This document shows positions 46,701 through 62,470 of a stretch of DNA of 64,000 bases, in pieces; within the stretch, counting starts at the first letter, position 1, and each line of letters begins with the position of its first letter. Source of the stretch: Cryptomeria japonica. Its lineage: Eukaryota > Streptophyta > Pinopsida > Cupressales > Cupressaceae. The notes beneath the pieces are model-generated. The model was given only the letters and a program-made list of their open reading frames with translations, was not told the origin of the DNA and did no database searches. Location of the stretch: positions 210,940,744 to 211,004,743 of the forward strand of contig NC_081411.1 in the NCBI RefSeq assembly GCF_030272615.1, written 5' to 3'. Made by a program: the position numbers and the translations under genes.

Positions 46701-47671
46701 ACAACACCATGTGGTGTCCTAAGGGGTCATAAGACACAATATTACCCCTTGGGACATAATATGACCCCTAATGATGTCATATAGTGTCCTAAGTGGTCAT
46801 AGGACATCACATGACCCCTTAGTACACAATACAACCCCTTAGGACAAAATAAATCCTAACGACACTTAAGGGCTAATATAGCTTCCTAAGGGATCATAGG
46901 ACAACATATGACTCCTTAGCACACCATATGACCCCTAACGAAGCCATATTGTTTCCTAAGGGGTCATATGGTATCCTAAGGGGTCATGGAACACCATATG
47001 ACCCCTTAGGATACCATACGACACATAACAACACCAAATAGTATCCTAAGGCATCATATGGTGTCTTGAGGGATCATAGGACACCATATGACCCCTTAGG
47101 ACACCATATGACCCATAGCACCATATAGTGTCCCAAGGGGTCATATGGTGTCCTAAAAGGTCATAAGACACCATATGATCCATTAGGACACAATTTGACC
47201 CCTGACAACACCTAAGGGGTCATATACTATCCTAAGGGGTCATAGGACACCATATGACCCCTTAGGACACCATGCAACCCCTTACGACACCATATGTTGT
47301 CCTAAGGGGTCGTAAGGTATCTTAAGGGGTCATATAACACCATATGACCTTGTAGAACACAAGAAGACCCATAACAACATGATATGTTGTCCTAAGGGGT
47401 CATATGGTGTCAAAAGACACCATATGACCCCTTAGGACACAATATGACCCCTAGCAATACCTGTGTGACACCATATGACCCCTTAGGACACAATATGATC
47501 CCTAACAATACCTAAGGGTCATATCATGTCCTAATGGGTTATATGATGTCCTAGGAACCTTTAGGACACAATATGACCCCTTATCACACAATAAAACCCC
47601 TAACGACACCATATGCTATCCTAAGGGGTCGTAGGACACCATATGACCCCTAACAACACCTAAGGCATCAT
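43768..47671. repeat. 20-bp satellite in mixed orientation, with long-range periodicity
   Basis: The array is built from a 20-bp unit, GGTGTCCTAAGGGGTCATAT, and its exact reverse complement. Orientation flips every one to a few units, so long inverted repeats abound; the unit contains the palindromes CCTAAGG (odd-centred) and CATATG at its joint. Landmark variants recur: CTAGGAA(A/C)CTTTAGGACACA near 45183, 46121 and 47551, and AAGAC(C/T)CATAA near 44211, 45067, 45977 and 47364, suggesting a block of about 0.9 kb with some longer copies. Frames across it (44157-44354, 46372-46662) are repeat artefacts. It ends where element D begins. Confidence 0.92.
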
Positions 47672-51625
<3,954 letters not shown>

Positions 51626-51628
51626 TTT

Positions 51629-51640
51629 TGGTATCAGAGC
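51629..51640 (+). promoter_or_regulatory. Element D primer binding site (tRNA-Met)
   Basis: TGGTATCAGAGC, a perfect match to the plant initiator tRNA-Met site, three bases after the 5' LTR end. Confidence 0.92.
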
Positions 51641-51797
51641 AAGGTTTCCACACTAGGAACCTTACTCCACTTACGTTTCGCCTTAGAATATTTAAAATTA
51701 TTTTGTTAAATTGATTTTATAAGATTTTTGAATTTAATTGAATTAATATTATTCTAAAAGAAATTAATTAATTACTTTGCCATATTTTCCTCATAGG

Positions 51798-53100
51798 ATG
51801 CCTCTGACGACACGACAAGCTCGCAAGCGCGAATGGGGTCCTAGACGTGTGCGCATAGCACGCGAAGAGGTAGAGAGGGAGGCATCAGTTCCAGATGAGA
51901 ACCCAGGAGCACCTCCTGAACAGCCAAATGAACCTAACCGAGACCTCTTAGCAGCCATTCAGAATCTTATTGGAATGGTTCAGGAAAGGATCCCAACAGA
52001 GAACCCTCAGGTTAGGAGTCATGACTCTGGGAGTCATAGATCTGTTGATAGAGAATGAAGCAGGAGCCCAGCTCCGATTCCTGTAGAGAGTCAGGGTGGT
52101 AATGAGCCAGAGTCTGTGCATATACCAGGACCACCTCCAGCGGTGGAACCAGTTTATTTTGAGAGAGCTCGTCGAGATCCCGGGGATCTCATCAGGGAGG
52201 TCATACGCCTCCAACCACCATCCTTCGGAGGGTCTACAGATGGAGTAGAGACCGAGGCATGGCTTCTGAGTCTTGAGAGGTGCTTTGCATTGCGTTCTTA
52301 TGAGAGCAACTTGAAAGCACATGTTGCAGTCCATCTTCTGAGAGGGACAGCCTCCACTTGGTGGAGACAAGAAGAGTACAAATGCGGATTAGTTCCTGAT
52401 ACTCTCACTTGGGAGATATTCACAGAGAGGTTTCATGAGAGGTACCTATCAGAACACTTCAGGCAGCGTCATATAGACGAATTTCATGATCTCCAACAAA
52501 AAGGCTTGTCAGTAACCCAGTATGAGTAAATTCTTTGAGTTGTTGCCTTATGTAGATTATATAAAGGATGAGAAACTTCTTGTAAACCGCTTCATCAGGG
52601 GATTAAATGCCAGTATAGCTGGGCTTGTTAGGATGTCCACTCCAGAGAGCCTTCGGGTTGCTGTAGAGAAGGCACTGATTGTCGAGGAAATTCAGGTCAG
52701 ACCACAGGACAATAGGGATCGGTTTCAGAACCGAAATCCTGCACCTCAGACTTATGGATTCCAGAAACCACATTGGAAAGGAAACAACCAAAATTCTCAG
52801 GGGTTCTCCAAACCCCCTCCTCCATAACAGACACCACAGAACCAGAGGCAGAAGCCTCCACAGTATCAGCAGGGCTCCAAGCCCAAGCAGTGGCAGACTC
52901 AGGGACAGAAACATGATCAGAGAGCACAGGGGCAGTACACACAGCCGGCGGGGACTCAGCAGTCCTCCAGGGGTGGGTACAGTGGATCCAGTAGGACAGG
53001 AGGTCAAGCATTCTCTAGGCCTCAGGGTGCCCAGTTCCAGGCACGGGGTGCTTGCTTTACGTGTGGAGCCATGGGGCATATGGCGAGGGATTTCCCTCAA
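51798..53100 (+). pseudogene. Element D gag
   Basis: Starts MPLTTRQARKREWG at 51798; an earlier TTG at 51777 is not a usable plant start. A TGA ends this frame at 52056. The next frame carries the gag core (VIRLQPPSFGG, WLLSLERCFALRSY, LRGTASTWWRQEEY, FTERFHERYLSEHFRQRH) and breaks at 52527 inside the conserved YE.KF block. The third frame (KFFELLPYVDYIKDEKLLVNRFIRGL) runs to 52827. A knuckle at about 53051 reads CFTCGAMGHMARDF, so the last Cys is Phe. The tail is Gln/Pro-rich. It would form the particle shell; this copy cannot. Confidence 0.87.
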
Positions 53101-53517
53101 GGACAGGTGGCAGGGAGTCAGCGGATGGCCGCTTCAGAGCTGACAGTTGGTGATATGGGCAGGTCCCATAGAGTATTCGTAGTGGTTGACAACCGCCAGG
53201 CTGAGCATCAAACCACAGTTATCGAATCTTCAGGTATAATCAAAGGTAACAATGTATCTATTTTGTTTGATTCAGGAGCTACTGACTCCTTTATATCTCC
53301 ATTGGTTGTGGAGCATTGCGGGCTAGTGGCAACTAGACAGGGTGTCAGTTGGGAAGTGGAATTAGCTTCAGGAGCTAGAGTGTCAGTGGAATCAGAGGTT
53401 AGGGCATGTCAGCTGCAGATTGGCAAGACCACCACTTTAGTAGACCTTAGAGTGACTCCACTTGGATCTTACGGAATCGTACTTGGCATGGATTTGGCTT
53501 TATGCCCACAGAGTTAA
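53071..53517 (+). pseudogene. Element D protease
   Basis: The frame runs on from the knuckle and holds NNVSILFDSGATDSFIS (intact active-site DSGA) and [13 protein letters not shown]. It ends in a stop at 53515 just as the RT frame opens, with an overlap in another frame from 53462, so a small shift separates protease from RT. The active-site loop itself looks competent. Confidence 0.85.
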
Positions 53518-55162
53518 GATGGATTACCACCTGAAAAAGATCGAGTGTGAGGATGATCATGGTTCGCCCATAGTTATTACCAGGATTCAAAGGCCCGTGT
53601 CTATTCGTATGATCTCTGCAATGCAGCTTAAGCGGAGCATGTGGAAGGGATGTCAGCTATTTGCTATCACTATCAGTGACAGAGGAGAAGAGGAGGAAAA
53701 AGAAACATCGCTCGATGACCATCCTATCCTTAAGGGATATTCAGATGTTTTTCCTTCAGAGCTACCGGGAATGCCTCCCCATAGAGAGATTGATTTTCAT
53801 ATAGACCTAGTACCAGGAGCCGAGCCAGTTTCCAAAGCACCTTATAGGATGACCACAAATGAGCTAAATGAACTTAAAATGCAGCTTGAGGAACTCCTTG
53901 AGAAGGGTCATATTCGTCCTAGCGTATCCCCTTTGGGTGCACCAGTCATCTTCATTAAGAAGAAGGATGGATCTCTCCAATTGTGTATGGATTATCGACA
54001 GCTAAATAAAGTAACCATCAAGAACCGATATCCTTTGCCCAAAATTGATGATTTATTCGACCAGCTTCAGGGTGCCAAAGTCTTTTCCAAAATAGATCTG
54101 AAGTCAGGATACCATCAGTTGAGAATAGTGGAAAGTGATATCCACAAGACCGCATTTCGCACTAGATATGGTCACTATGAGTTTACCGTAGTCCCGTTCG
54201 GACTTATGAATGCACCAACAGTTTTTATGAGCCTCATGAATGGGGTGTTCCGTACTTTTCTGGACCATTTCATTGTTGTGTTCCTCGATGATATACTGAT
54301 ATATTCTCGGAATGAGAAGGAGCATGAGGAGCACCTGAAACAGGTATTGCAGTGTTTGCGGGATAATCAGTTGTTTGGCAGCCTATCGAAGTGTGCTTTC
54401 TTTTTTTCTGAGGTTAAGTACCTTGGGCACGTTATTTCCGATGATGGGATCTCAGTTGACCCATCAAAGATTAGGGCTGTTATGGATTGGCCAGTGCCTA
54501 CCAGTGTGACAGAGGTCAAGAGTTTCATGGGCTTAGCAGGGTATTATGGACATTTTGTCGAGGGTTTCTCCAGAGTCGCACACCCTATTACTTCTCTTCA
54601 GCGTAAAGGGAAGAAATTTGAGTGGACAGAGAAGTGCGAGAAGGCCTTTCAGGAACTCAAGAAGGCACTTACTAGCGCTCCTATCCTTGTTGTACCAGAT
54701 CCTACAGCTGACTTCATGGTTTGTACAGATGCTTCACTAGAGGGTTTAGGGGCAGTTCTTATGCAGGATGGTAGGGCCATAGCTTTCGAGTCTAGGAAAC
54801 TTAAGACTCATGAACTTAATTATCCCACTCACGACCTTGAGCTCGTAGCAATAGAGAATGCACTTGTGAGGTGGAGACACTTCCTTTTAGGTCATCACTT
54901 CGAGTTGAATTCAAATCATCAGAGTCTTCAGTACATCTTCACTCAGCCGAACCTTAATGCATGTCAGAGGAGATGGATGGAGTTCTTGTGCGAATATGAT
55001 TTTGATGTCCACTACATCAAGGGAAAGGAAAATGTAGTTGCAGATGCCTTGAGTAGGAGACGTCAAGAGGTTTACACCATATCCATGGGCACAGACTTGA
55101 GAGACCGTATACTACAACACTTGTCAGAGGATGGATGGTATGCAGAGGTTTTTCAGGTAATA
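53462..55162 (+). pseudogene. Element D reverse transcriptase and RNase H
   Basis: Blocks in order: [94 protein letters not shown], catalytic [24 protein letters not shown], then RNase H ([23 protein letters not shown]) with SNHQSL where the third Asp is Asn (usual TDHKSL). The end is LEALSR-like (ADALSRRR). This 567-codon frame has no internal stop and continues in register into integrase after a TGA at 55163. Confidence 0.9.
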
Positions 55163-55165
55163 TGA

Positions 55166-56563
55166 TCTTAGGTTACTCTAGAGGGGAAATATGTGGATTA
55201 TTCTTTGGAGTCCGATGGATTGTTACGTCACAGAGGGCGCATTTATGTACCTTCCTCCAGAGGGTAGCGAGAGTTCATTGTCACGAAGGCTCATAGAGCT
55301 CCTTATGCAGCGCATCCCGGGGTTACGAAGTTGCATTCTGACTTGAGGTAATTGTATCATTGGCCAAGAATGCGGCAGCTCATTGCTGAGATAGTAGCTT
55401 GATGCCTCGAGTGTCAGAGGGTAAAGGCGGAGCACCGCCATCCCAGTGGGTTGCTTCAGTCTCATGCTATACCAGAGTGGAAGTGGGATACTATATCCAT
55501 GGATTTCATCATTGGTCTTCCTATGTCTTCTCATTGCCATGATGATATCTTGGTGACAATTGACAAGTTGACCAAAGTAGCTCACTTTTTACCAGTTCGT
55601 ACTACATTCACAGCTCCAACAGTAGCACAAGTGTTCTTACGAGACATTGTTAGACTTCATGGCATACCCCACAAGATTATTTCTGATAGGGATTCTCTTT
55701 TCACTTCTTCCTTTTGGAAGTCATTACAGGCAGCTATGGGCACTAGGCTCAATTTCAGTACAACCTATCACCCGGAGACAGATGGTCAGACAGAGAGGGT
55801 CAATCAGGTGTTAGAGGATATGCTTCGCATGTACGTCATGGATCATCAGACCCGGTGGGAGGAGTATCTTCCCTTAGTGGAGTTTGCCTATAACAATGGG
55901 TATCACACTTCTTTGGGGATGCCACCCTATCAGGCATTATACGGCAGGCCTTGCAGGACACCCTTGAGTTGGGATCGCATAGAGGATAGAGTTGCTGTTG
56001 GTCCTGAGTTAGTTCGGGATATGGAACAGCAGATGGATTTGATTAGGCAGCGTCTCAGAGAGGCTCAGGATAGACAGAAGAAATATGCTGATGCAAAGAG
56101 GATAGATCATAGCTACTTGGTTGGAGACAGAGTTTTCTTGAGAGTGCAACCGCATAAGAGTCCAATCCGTTACGGAAAGGGTTATAAGCTCGCACCTCAC
56201 TTTGTAGGACCTTTTGAGATTCTTGAGAGGATAGGCCCAGTTGCCTACCATTTAGCTTTGCCACCTAGCCTGTCACGCATCCATGATGTGCTTCATGTTT
56301 CAGTTTTGAGAAAATATATCTATGATGAGTCTCACATTTTAGATTGGGATGCCTTGCAGGTGGAGTCGGACGGGCAGCTAGCTTTGGAGCCCATTTGCAT
56401 TTTGGCACACCGGACATTGGCCCTTCGAGGTCAAGAGCTGGACCAGGTTAGGATCCAGTGGGATTGTTATGATGAGGTTACGGCTTCATGGGAGGACGCA
56501 GCACGTATGAGATCAGAGTACCCCCACCTGTTTGATGAACTCCAAGAGGAAGTGCATGCCTAG
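55166..56563 (+). pseudogene. Element D integrase, five stops in the N-terminal part
   Basis: In the RT frame, the N-terminal finger region (HRGRIYVPSS, AHRAPYAAHPGVTKLHSDL, LECQRV) is cut by stops at 55163, 55169, 55265, 55349 and 55400; the DNA still translates into recognisable finger residues. The core is open from 55403: DTISMDFIIGLP, IISDRDSLFTSSF, ETDGQTERVNQVLE, so all three catalytic acids are present. The C-terminus has VGDRVFLRVQPH, KLAPHFVGPFEILERIG and a chromodomain-like tail (LDQVRIQWDCYDEVTASWE). It inserts element cDNA in the family. Confidence 0.9.
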
Positions 56564-56573
56564 AGGGAGAGGA
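56561..56573 (+). promoter_or_regulatory. Element D polypurine tract
   Basis: TAGAGGGAGAGGA lies immediately upstream of TGTGAGTCCTCACC, the start of the 3' LTR. It would prime plus-strand DNA synthesis. Confidence 0.85.
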
Positions 56574-59049
56574 TGTGAGTCCTCACCTCGACTCAGTCTG
56601 ACATTCAGTGGATTTTATATTTAGACTATTATGGATACTTTATTTTGATGCATTTTGAGACATAGAACTTATATGATTTCAGGTTTTGGATAACATTGCT
56701 ATGATTTGATGATTTTACTTATATGCCTTATGAGATAGAACACTACATGATTGTTAGATAAGATGATATTGCAATGATAGATGTCATTATCGAATTTGCA
56801 GGACTTTACTATGATGTATGGTTAAGTTTATGTGAATTGGGATGAAATTGTTTATGAGAATTTTGCTTGATAAAAGATGTATTTAATCTGCGCAGATGAA
56901 AATTGTATGCAAGTGATGATGTGTATTGTTATTCCTTTGAATTATATTATATGTGGATATTTGAAAGTACTAATGTGTAAATTGAGATGCGCAGGAAATT
57001 TACCATGTGACCATGGAAATTATGGAGAACCAAACCTAGACTTATGTATGTTCGTAAGCCAGGGGTTGTCTATTTGGAGAGACAACACCCCGTTTGTGTT
57101 GTATTTTATTCGTAATAGTATATGTTGCATGAGTGTTAAGTGTTATTTAAATTTAATGTGTAAAAACCACAAGAGACAATTCCATGTTTTAATTTGTAAA
57201 AGTGTTTTATTTGTGTCACTTGACACATGTGTGGATTTAAATTTAAATGTTTTATTTTTGTCTCTTGGTGGGAAAGTGTTTAACTATAGTTTTTCTTAAA
57301 TAATATAGTGTGTTGTCATAAATACTTTGGGAATATAATATTTGGGGTGGTCAACATATGTTTGACCCAAAAATAAACTTCAGAGGGGTTTAAAATGGGT
57401 TAAATGAACACCTAGGGGTAGTTTAATAGGGTTTCCTAACTTAGCCCATAAGGTATACCTAGGGGTTACGGGTAATTTTAGGCAAGTTTCTACTTTATAA
57501 TGATCTTTTTAATGCTTTAAAAATTGGCTTTTTTGAGTTGTGCAAAAATTGAAAATTATAAGTTTAAATCTATTTGAGATTTTTCCTTTTGGAATGAGAG
57601 TCTTTTTGCATTCTACTTTTCTTTCTTTTTTTTGGTTTTTAGAAACTTGTGAGAACTCAGAGAATGAGCTTCTTAAGCAAGATTTTTGGGAATTGGAGGG
57701 TAATCACCCACTCTCCATTTTTGGAGACAAGAGAAATTTTGAAAAGAAAAAGAATAGTTTTGGAATAGAAAATTTAACTAAGGGTAGAAGAAAGAAGATT
57801 CGTGGATTGGGCAGCTCTTCCTCAAATATCAAAACTACCATTGGGTAGATTAAGGTTGGTTTGGTTATTCTTTAAAGTGGTAATTTTTTTGCATGTGTTT
57901 GAGTGTATGATTGGTGAAAGAAATCTGTGTTTTTGTATATCTTGTTTTAGAATTTCTTTTGAAAATCTTGCATTATGTTTTGTTGTGTTTTGGGAGTTTT
58001 CTCAAGACCTCTTACTCTTGGGAGAGAAGAGGATCTTGTGGGTGGTAGCAGTGACAACCCTTGAGTGAGAGACTCTCGTTTGAGAGCGATCACAAGGGAT
58101 CTTTGTGTGACCCTTGCTGCATGGCCTGTTTGTGCAATGGGGGTCATAAGGAGGGATATAAGGCTAGAATGCCTTTGGGGGGCATAAGGAATAAGGGGTT
58201 GAGATTCTTGATGTATTTATTGTGCCATGAGGTGGCTACTTGTTTTCCATACTTGCAGTTCTCCTCAGGGTATTGGTCCACTACCACCCTTGAAAAGATC
58301 ACCACCAAGGTGAGGTGCTGTGAAGCCAGGTTGGGAGTGTGTCTGAAAATCTGTATGTATTTTTCCTTCTATGTGTTTGCCTATTTGTTACCCGTCTAGG
58401 AATTGGTTCTTCGAGCTCGGGGGTGGCTACCAGTTAGCCTAGGCTGGGAGGTGAGCACTCCATGGTCATTTTGTGTTTTATTATGCAGGAAAGTCAGGAG
58501 AAGAGAATAGGAACTGTGAAAAGATGCAGAAGATTATTGTTGAAGATACTTAAATCCATTTGCAGATATTTGTTTAAATTTGATAGTAGAAAAATACCCT
58601 CATTCGTTGAATGAGAGGCAAGTTGTAATTTTGAGATAATACATGAGATTTAATATTGTAGGAACATCATGTGATTTTGTAGATTATCGATAGAGTTGTA
58701 AAAAGCCTGATATGTTTCTATTTCTATTTTGAAAAGTAAAGGGTTTGCTGTGATTTGCCTGCAAAAGCTTCTTTTGTTATATGAAAAAGGAAAAAAGAAA
58801 ATCAGTTTTATTAAATCTAAGTTCTCCTTTTTAGCTGAGAATCTATCTTCATTTTAATTGTAGAAAATCATGATTTGTATTTATCATAGAAAAGTATATT
58901 GTATTTCTAATAGTATTTCCTAAATTGTATTTCTAAATTGTATTTCTAAATAGTGTTGATAAAAAGCTTAGCAATAGATTTACTTCATTCTTTTTATCAG
59001 CAAATAAAATAGAAAAAAAGAAATAAAAGAGGAGCTTGAGCTTACAAGC

Positions 59050-59113
<64 letters not shown>

Positions 59114-59306
59114 CACATGTAATTGGATTTAACACAATGTTATTCCTTTGTTATTTTGTTTAAAAAAAATTGCATGCAAATAAAATTAAACAATAATCGA
59201 TGCTTGATTCATTTCAGAATTAGCTTGAATATATATAGGACAAATTCATTAACGCTTGTCGTGTGAGCGAACTTTTAAATTAATTAGTATTTTTTTAAAA
59301 AAAATT
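56574..59306 (+). repeat. Element D 3' LTR, internally deleted and right-truncated
   Basis: Same start as the 5' LTR (TGTGAGTCCTCACC). It follows it closely to the TA run at 59053-59110, then lacks the segment matching 50333-51370, with the join at GCATG/CAAATAAA. The last matching block ends AAAATTTGTTCC at about 59312. The final 30 bases or so of the 5' copy (ending GGGCATGACA) are replaced by element E. Confidence 0.88.
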
Positions 59307-60740
59307 TGTTCCAAAGAGAACCAAAGAGATCATTCACACACAAGTTATTCACAACTCCAGATTTATGAGGACAACCCAATATGGGAAAAACTTCGGTGAG
59401 AAAAGTTGTTGGAGTCTACTGCTCCAATGCAACCTCATAGGTAAAATACTGACTTACAAAGATTTTGGGCACCAACCCAAGGAGCATCAATTCCTGCAGT
59501 TTTAGGGCACCAACCCCAGGAGCACCAACCCCTTCACCAAGATTCAACTTGTCGATGTATATTAAAATACTATTTGAATACAACTAAGGCTTCTTGTTGC
59601 AAATGAATTCTCCAACTCTTTGATCAAATGACAGTCTATCAGTTGACAGTCTTTTCTCCTCCACGAAAACTCACACTGCCGATTGTGGAATTACTGTCTC
59701 GGTCTCTCAACCTCTGTTATCTTTCTCTCCTTCTCACACACAATCTCTTAATACATTGGATCACACTAGGATGTTGCATGCTTTGTCACACCTTGTCGGT
59801 TAGGCTCAACTGCAAGACTGTAAAACTGCCGGTAGAATCCTCTCACTAGTATGCTTGCTCACACACATTGCAACTTTCTTATAATTCTTTCTAAGGCACA
59901 CAAATCCTTTTCTTTCTTACTCTCTCTACACTTCCTCTCTCTACACTACCTCTCTTTCAAAGCATCAACCTATTCTATTTTGAGCTCTCATTTCTTATAT
60001 GGTGATTTCCCACCAGAACACAATTCAAAAACTTGAGCGGTTAAGGTTTTTCTTTTTTCGACATAATCTTCATGAGATCCAATCCTACCTATCTCAGATC
60101 AATCACCTATCCTTGAAGGATGTTCCATTATCCAATGCACATTTTTTTGGAAATAGAAATCTTGAATCAGATCTTCTATCATGAAATCAGTTGACACATA
60201 AGGTGCTTCAGAAGTTTTCTTTTCGAAAACTTCTTGAATCGGATTTCCATTGCATAGATTCATGCGCCAACTAATCTTTGATCTTCCTCTATCATTCATT
60301 CTTCCTCAAGCCGCAATCAGTTAGATACAATCCCATGATTTGTGTTTCCTTCATTAATAGCGATTATCTATTTGATCGACCTTGTCGATGAGGCTTCACC
60401 TACCACAACGTGTTTGTCACCTCTTCTTCACATGGCATCACAACGATCAAGACATGGCCCACCAACACATAGTTGGTCTAGCAAACACATACCGATACTA
60501 ATCTTTGCCGATAGAAATTTCTTCTTTTGTAAACTGGTAGAGAACCCTATATCGGTAGCACATCTTCACCTCCAATGGTGTGAGATAGTTTAACATTTTG
60601 CCTCTTCATCCTAAACAAGCAACCATCCTTCAGATCGGTTTGTACTTTACCGGTAGACCTTCATTCTTTATGCTCACCCTTATTCGAATCTCCATCATGT
60701 CGGTTGACATCAATGACAAATTACTGCCAAAATGCCAACA
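59307..60740 (-). repeat. Element E 3' LTR
   Basis: On the minus strand it starts TGTTGGCATTTTGG (60740) and ends about GGTTCTCTTTGGAACA (59307), 1,434 bp with TG...CA ends. The left end shares TGTTCC with the D LTR, so the true edge may be off by a few bases. GGGCACCAACCC-type words repeat at 59464-59530. Open frames inside are LTR noise. Confidence 0.75.
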
Positions 60741-60755
60741 ATCTCCCCCTTTGGC
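60741..60755 (-). promoter_or_regulatory. Element E polypurine tract
   Basis: Minus strand reads GCCAAAGGGGGAGAT directly before TGTTGGCA, a classic copia polypurine tract. It fixes the LTR inner edge at 60740. Confidence 0.9.
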
Positions 60756-60957
60756 ATTAATGTCAACTTCTCACAATTCACTCATACCGGTACATTTCTC
60801 CCCCTTTGACACAATGGCAAAGGGTACTATGCACTCCCCCTTTGATCCATACCAATCTCCCATTGATCTACATAAGACCAGCCTAGGTAGAAGACACAAC
60901 TCCCAACTTGTATCAGAGGTACTCAAAAGTGCTTACTGATAATGGTTTGGTGAAAAT

Positions 60958-61400
60958 TTATGCTACTTGTTCACTAGTAGGAACATAATCCATCCTTACC
61001 TCCTGTCCTTCAACCTTGTCTTTGAGAAAGTGATATTTGATAGCAATGTGCTTTTTTCTGGAATGCATGACCAGATTCTTGGCTATGTTGATTGTACTTG
61101 AATTGTCACACCGAATGAGAATAGGATCAATGATGTCCACCTGTATATCTTTGAGAGTCTGCTTCATCCAAAGCACCTAAGAGCAACATGTAGCGGCAAC
61201 AATGTACTCAGCTTTAGTAATAGATAAAGAGATTGAGTCCTGCTTCTTGCTATGCCAAGAGACCAATCGGTCACCAAGAAAGAATGCACCACCACTTGTT
61301 CTCTTTCTATCATCAACACATCTTGGCCAATCAGAATCAATGTATGCTTCCAAGATGAAATCTTCGTGTTTAGTATACTACAAACCATAGCTGAGTGTTC
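60958..61400 (-). pseudogene. Element E RNase H
   Basis: Minus strand reads DWPRCVDDRKRTSGG, SWHSKKQDSISLSI, KAEYIVAATCCS, a TAG (about 61180) where Gln is normal, VLWMKQTL, LIRCDNSSTINIA and HSRKKHIAIKYHF. In the last block the usual KHIDIRYHF Asp is Ala. Catalytic residues of the earlier blocks are present. The frame ends near 60958 shortly before the LTR. Confidence 0.85.
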
Positions 61401-62280
61401 CTTGTAGGTACCTAAAAATTTGACTAACAAAATTCATGTGTGACTTCTTTGAGGTGGCTTGGAATCTGGCCACCCTGCACACTACTTGAACTACATCTGG
61501 TCTTGAAGCCATTAGATACAATAGACTGTCTATCATGGATCTGTATAGAGTTTGATCCACCACTGGTGATTCATCATTCTTGCTCAATTTTTTACTGGTC
61601 ACCATGGGGGTACTTACCGCTTTACAATCTTCTAGTTGGAATTTCTTCAACATTTCCTTTGCATACTTGATTTGAGAGATGAAGATTCCTTTACCTTTCT
61701 CTAATATCTGTAAACCAAGGAAGTAAGTCAATTCACCAAGCATTGACATCTCAAATTCTAACTGCATTTGATCAGCAAACTCTTTGCAGAGGGTATCCTT
61801 GTTGCCTCCAAAGATGATGTCATCTACATACACAACCACAATAATCATGTGATTCCCATCTTTCTTTATGTAAAAATTGTTGTCAACACTTCCCTTTTTT
61901 AATCCCTTCTCCTTCAAATACTGATCTAATCTTGAGTACCATGCTCTAGGAGCTTGCTTTAGACCATACGGAGCCTTCTTTAACCAACACACAAATGTCT
62001 CATTGTCATGTAGCAGAAACCCTTCCCATTGCTTCATGTATACTTCTTCTTCCAAATTTCCATTTAGAAAAGAAGATTTTACATCCATTTGGTATACTTT
62101 ATATCCCTTGTAGGTAGAGTAAGCTAGAAACATTCTAATTGCTTTTAGTCTAGCCACTGGTGCAAATGTTTCTTCAAGTCAATCCCCTCTACTTGAGAGT
62201 ATCCTTTGCATACTAGTATAGCCTTGTGCCTTACAATCTTACCTTCTTCATTCATCTTGTTCCGGTAGACCCATTTGTGC
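61378..62280 (-). pseudogene. Element E reverse transcriptase
   Basis: The 260-codon open frame has ARLKAIRMFLAYS, YQMDVKSSFLNGNLEEEVYM, APYGLKQAPRAWY, catalytic VVYVDDIIFGG, FLGLQI, YAKEMLKKF and YRSMIDSLLYLMASRPD, all copia RT landmarks. Both YVDD Asp are present. The N-terminal start of the domain lies in another frame (VCKGYSQVEGIDL), so a frameshift at about 62165 separates it. The C-terminus runs into RNase H. Confidence 0.9.
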
Positions 62281-62470
62281 CAATGATATTCTTGTCTTGT
62301 GGTCTAGGAACTAATTCCCAAGTCTTGTTCTTCTCAATCTGGTGCAGTTCTTTTCCTAGAGCATCCATCCATTCTTGTCTCTTACTAGCCTCAATGAATG
62401 TTTTGAGTTCAAATTCAGTCATGAGGCATAGGTTGACTTGTTCATCATTTCAGGCAAGTCTTCTTCTAGT

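Noticed and set aside
43768-47671. CRISPR-like array
   Set aside because: Repeat unit of 20 bp with no spacers of constant length, both orientations mixed, in a plant-like genome.
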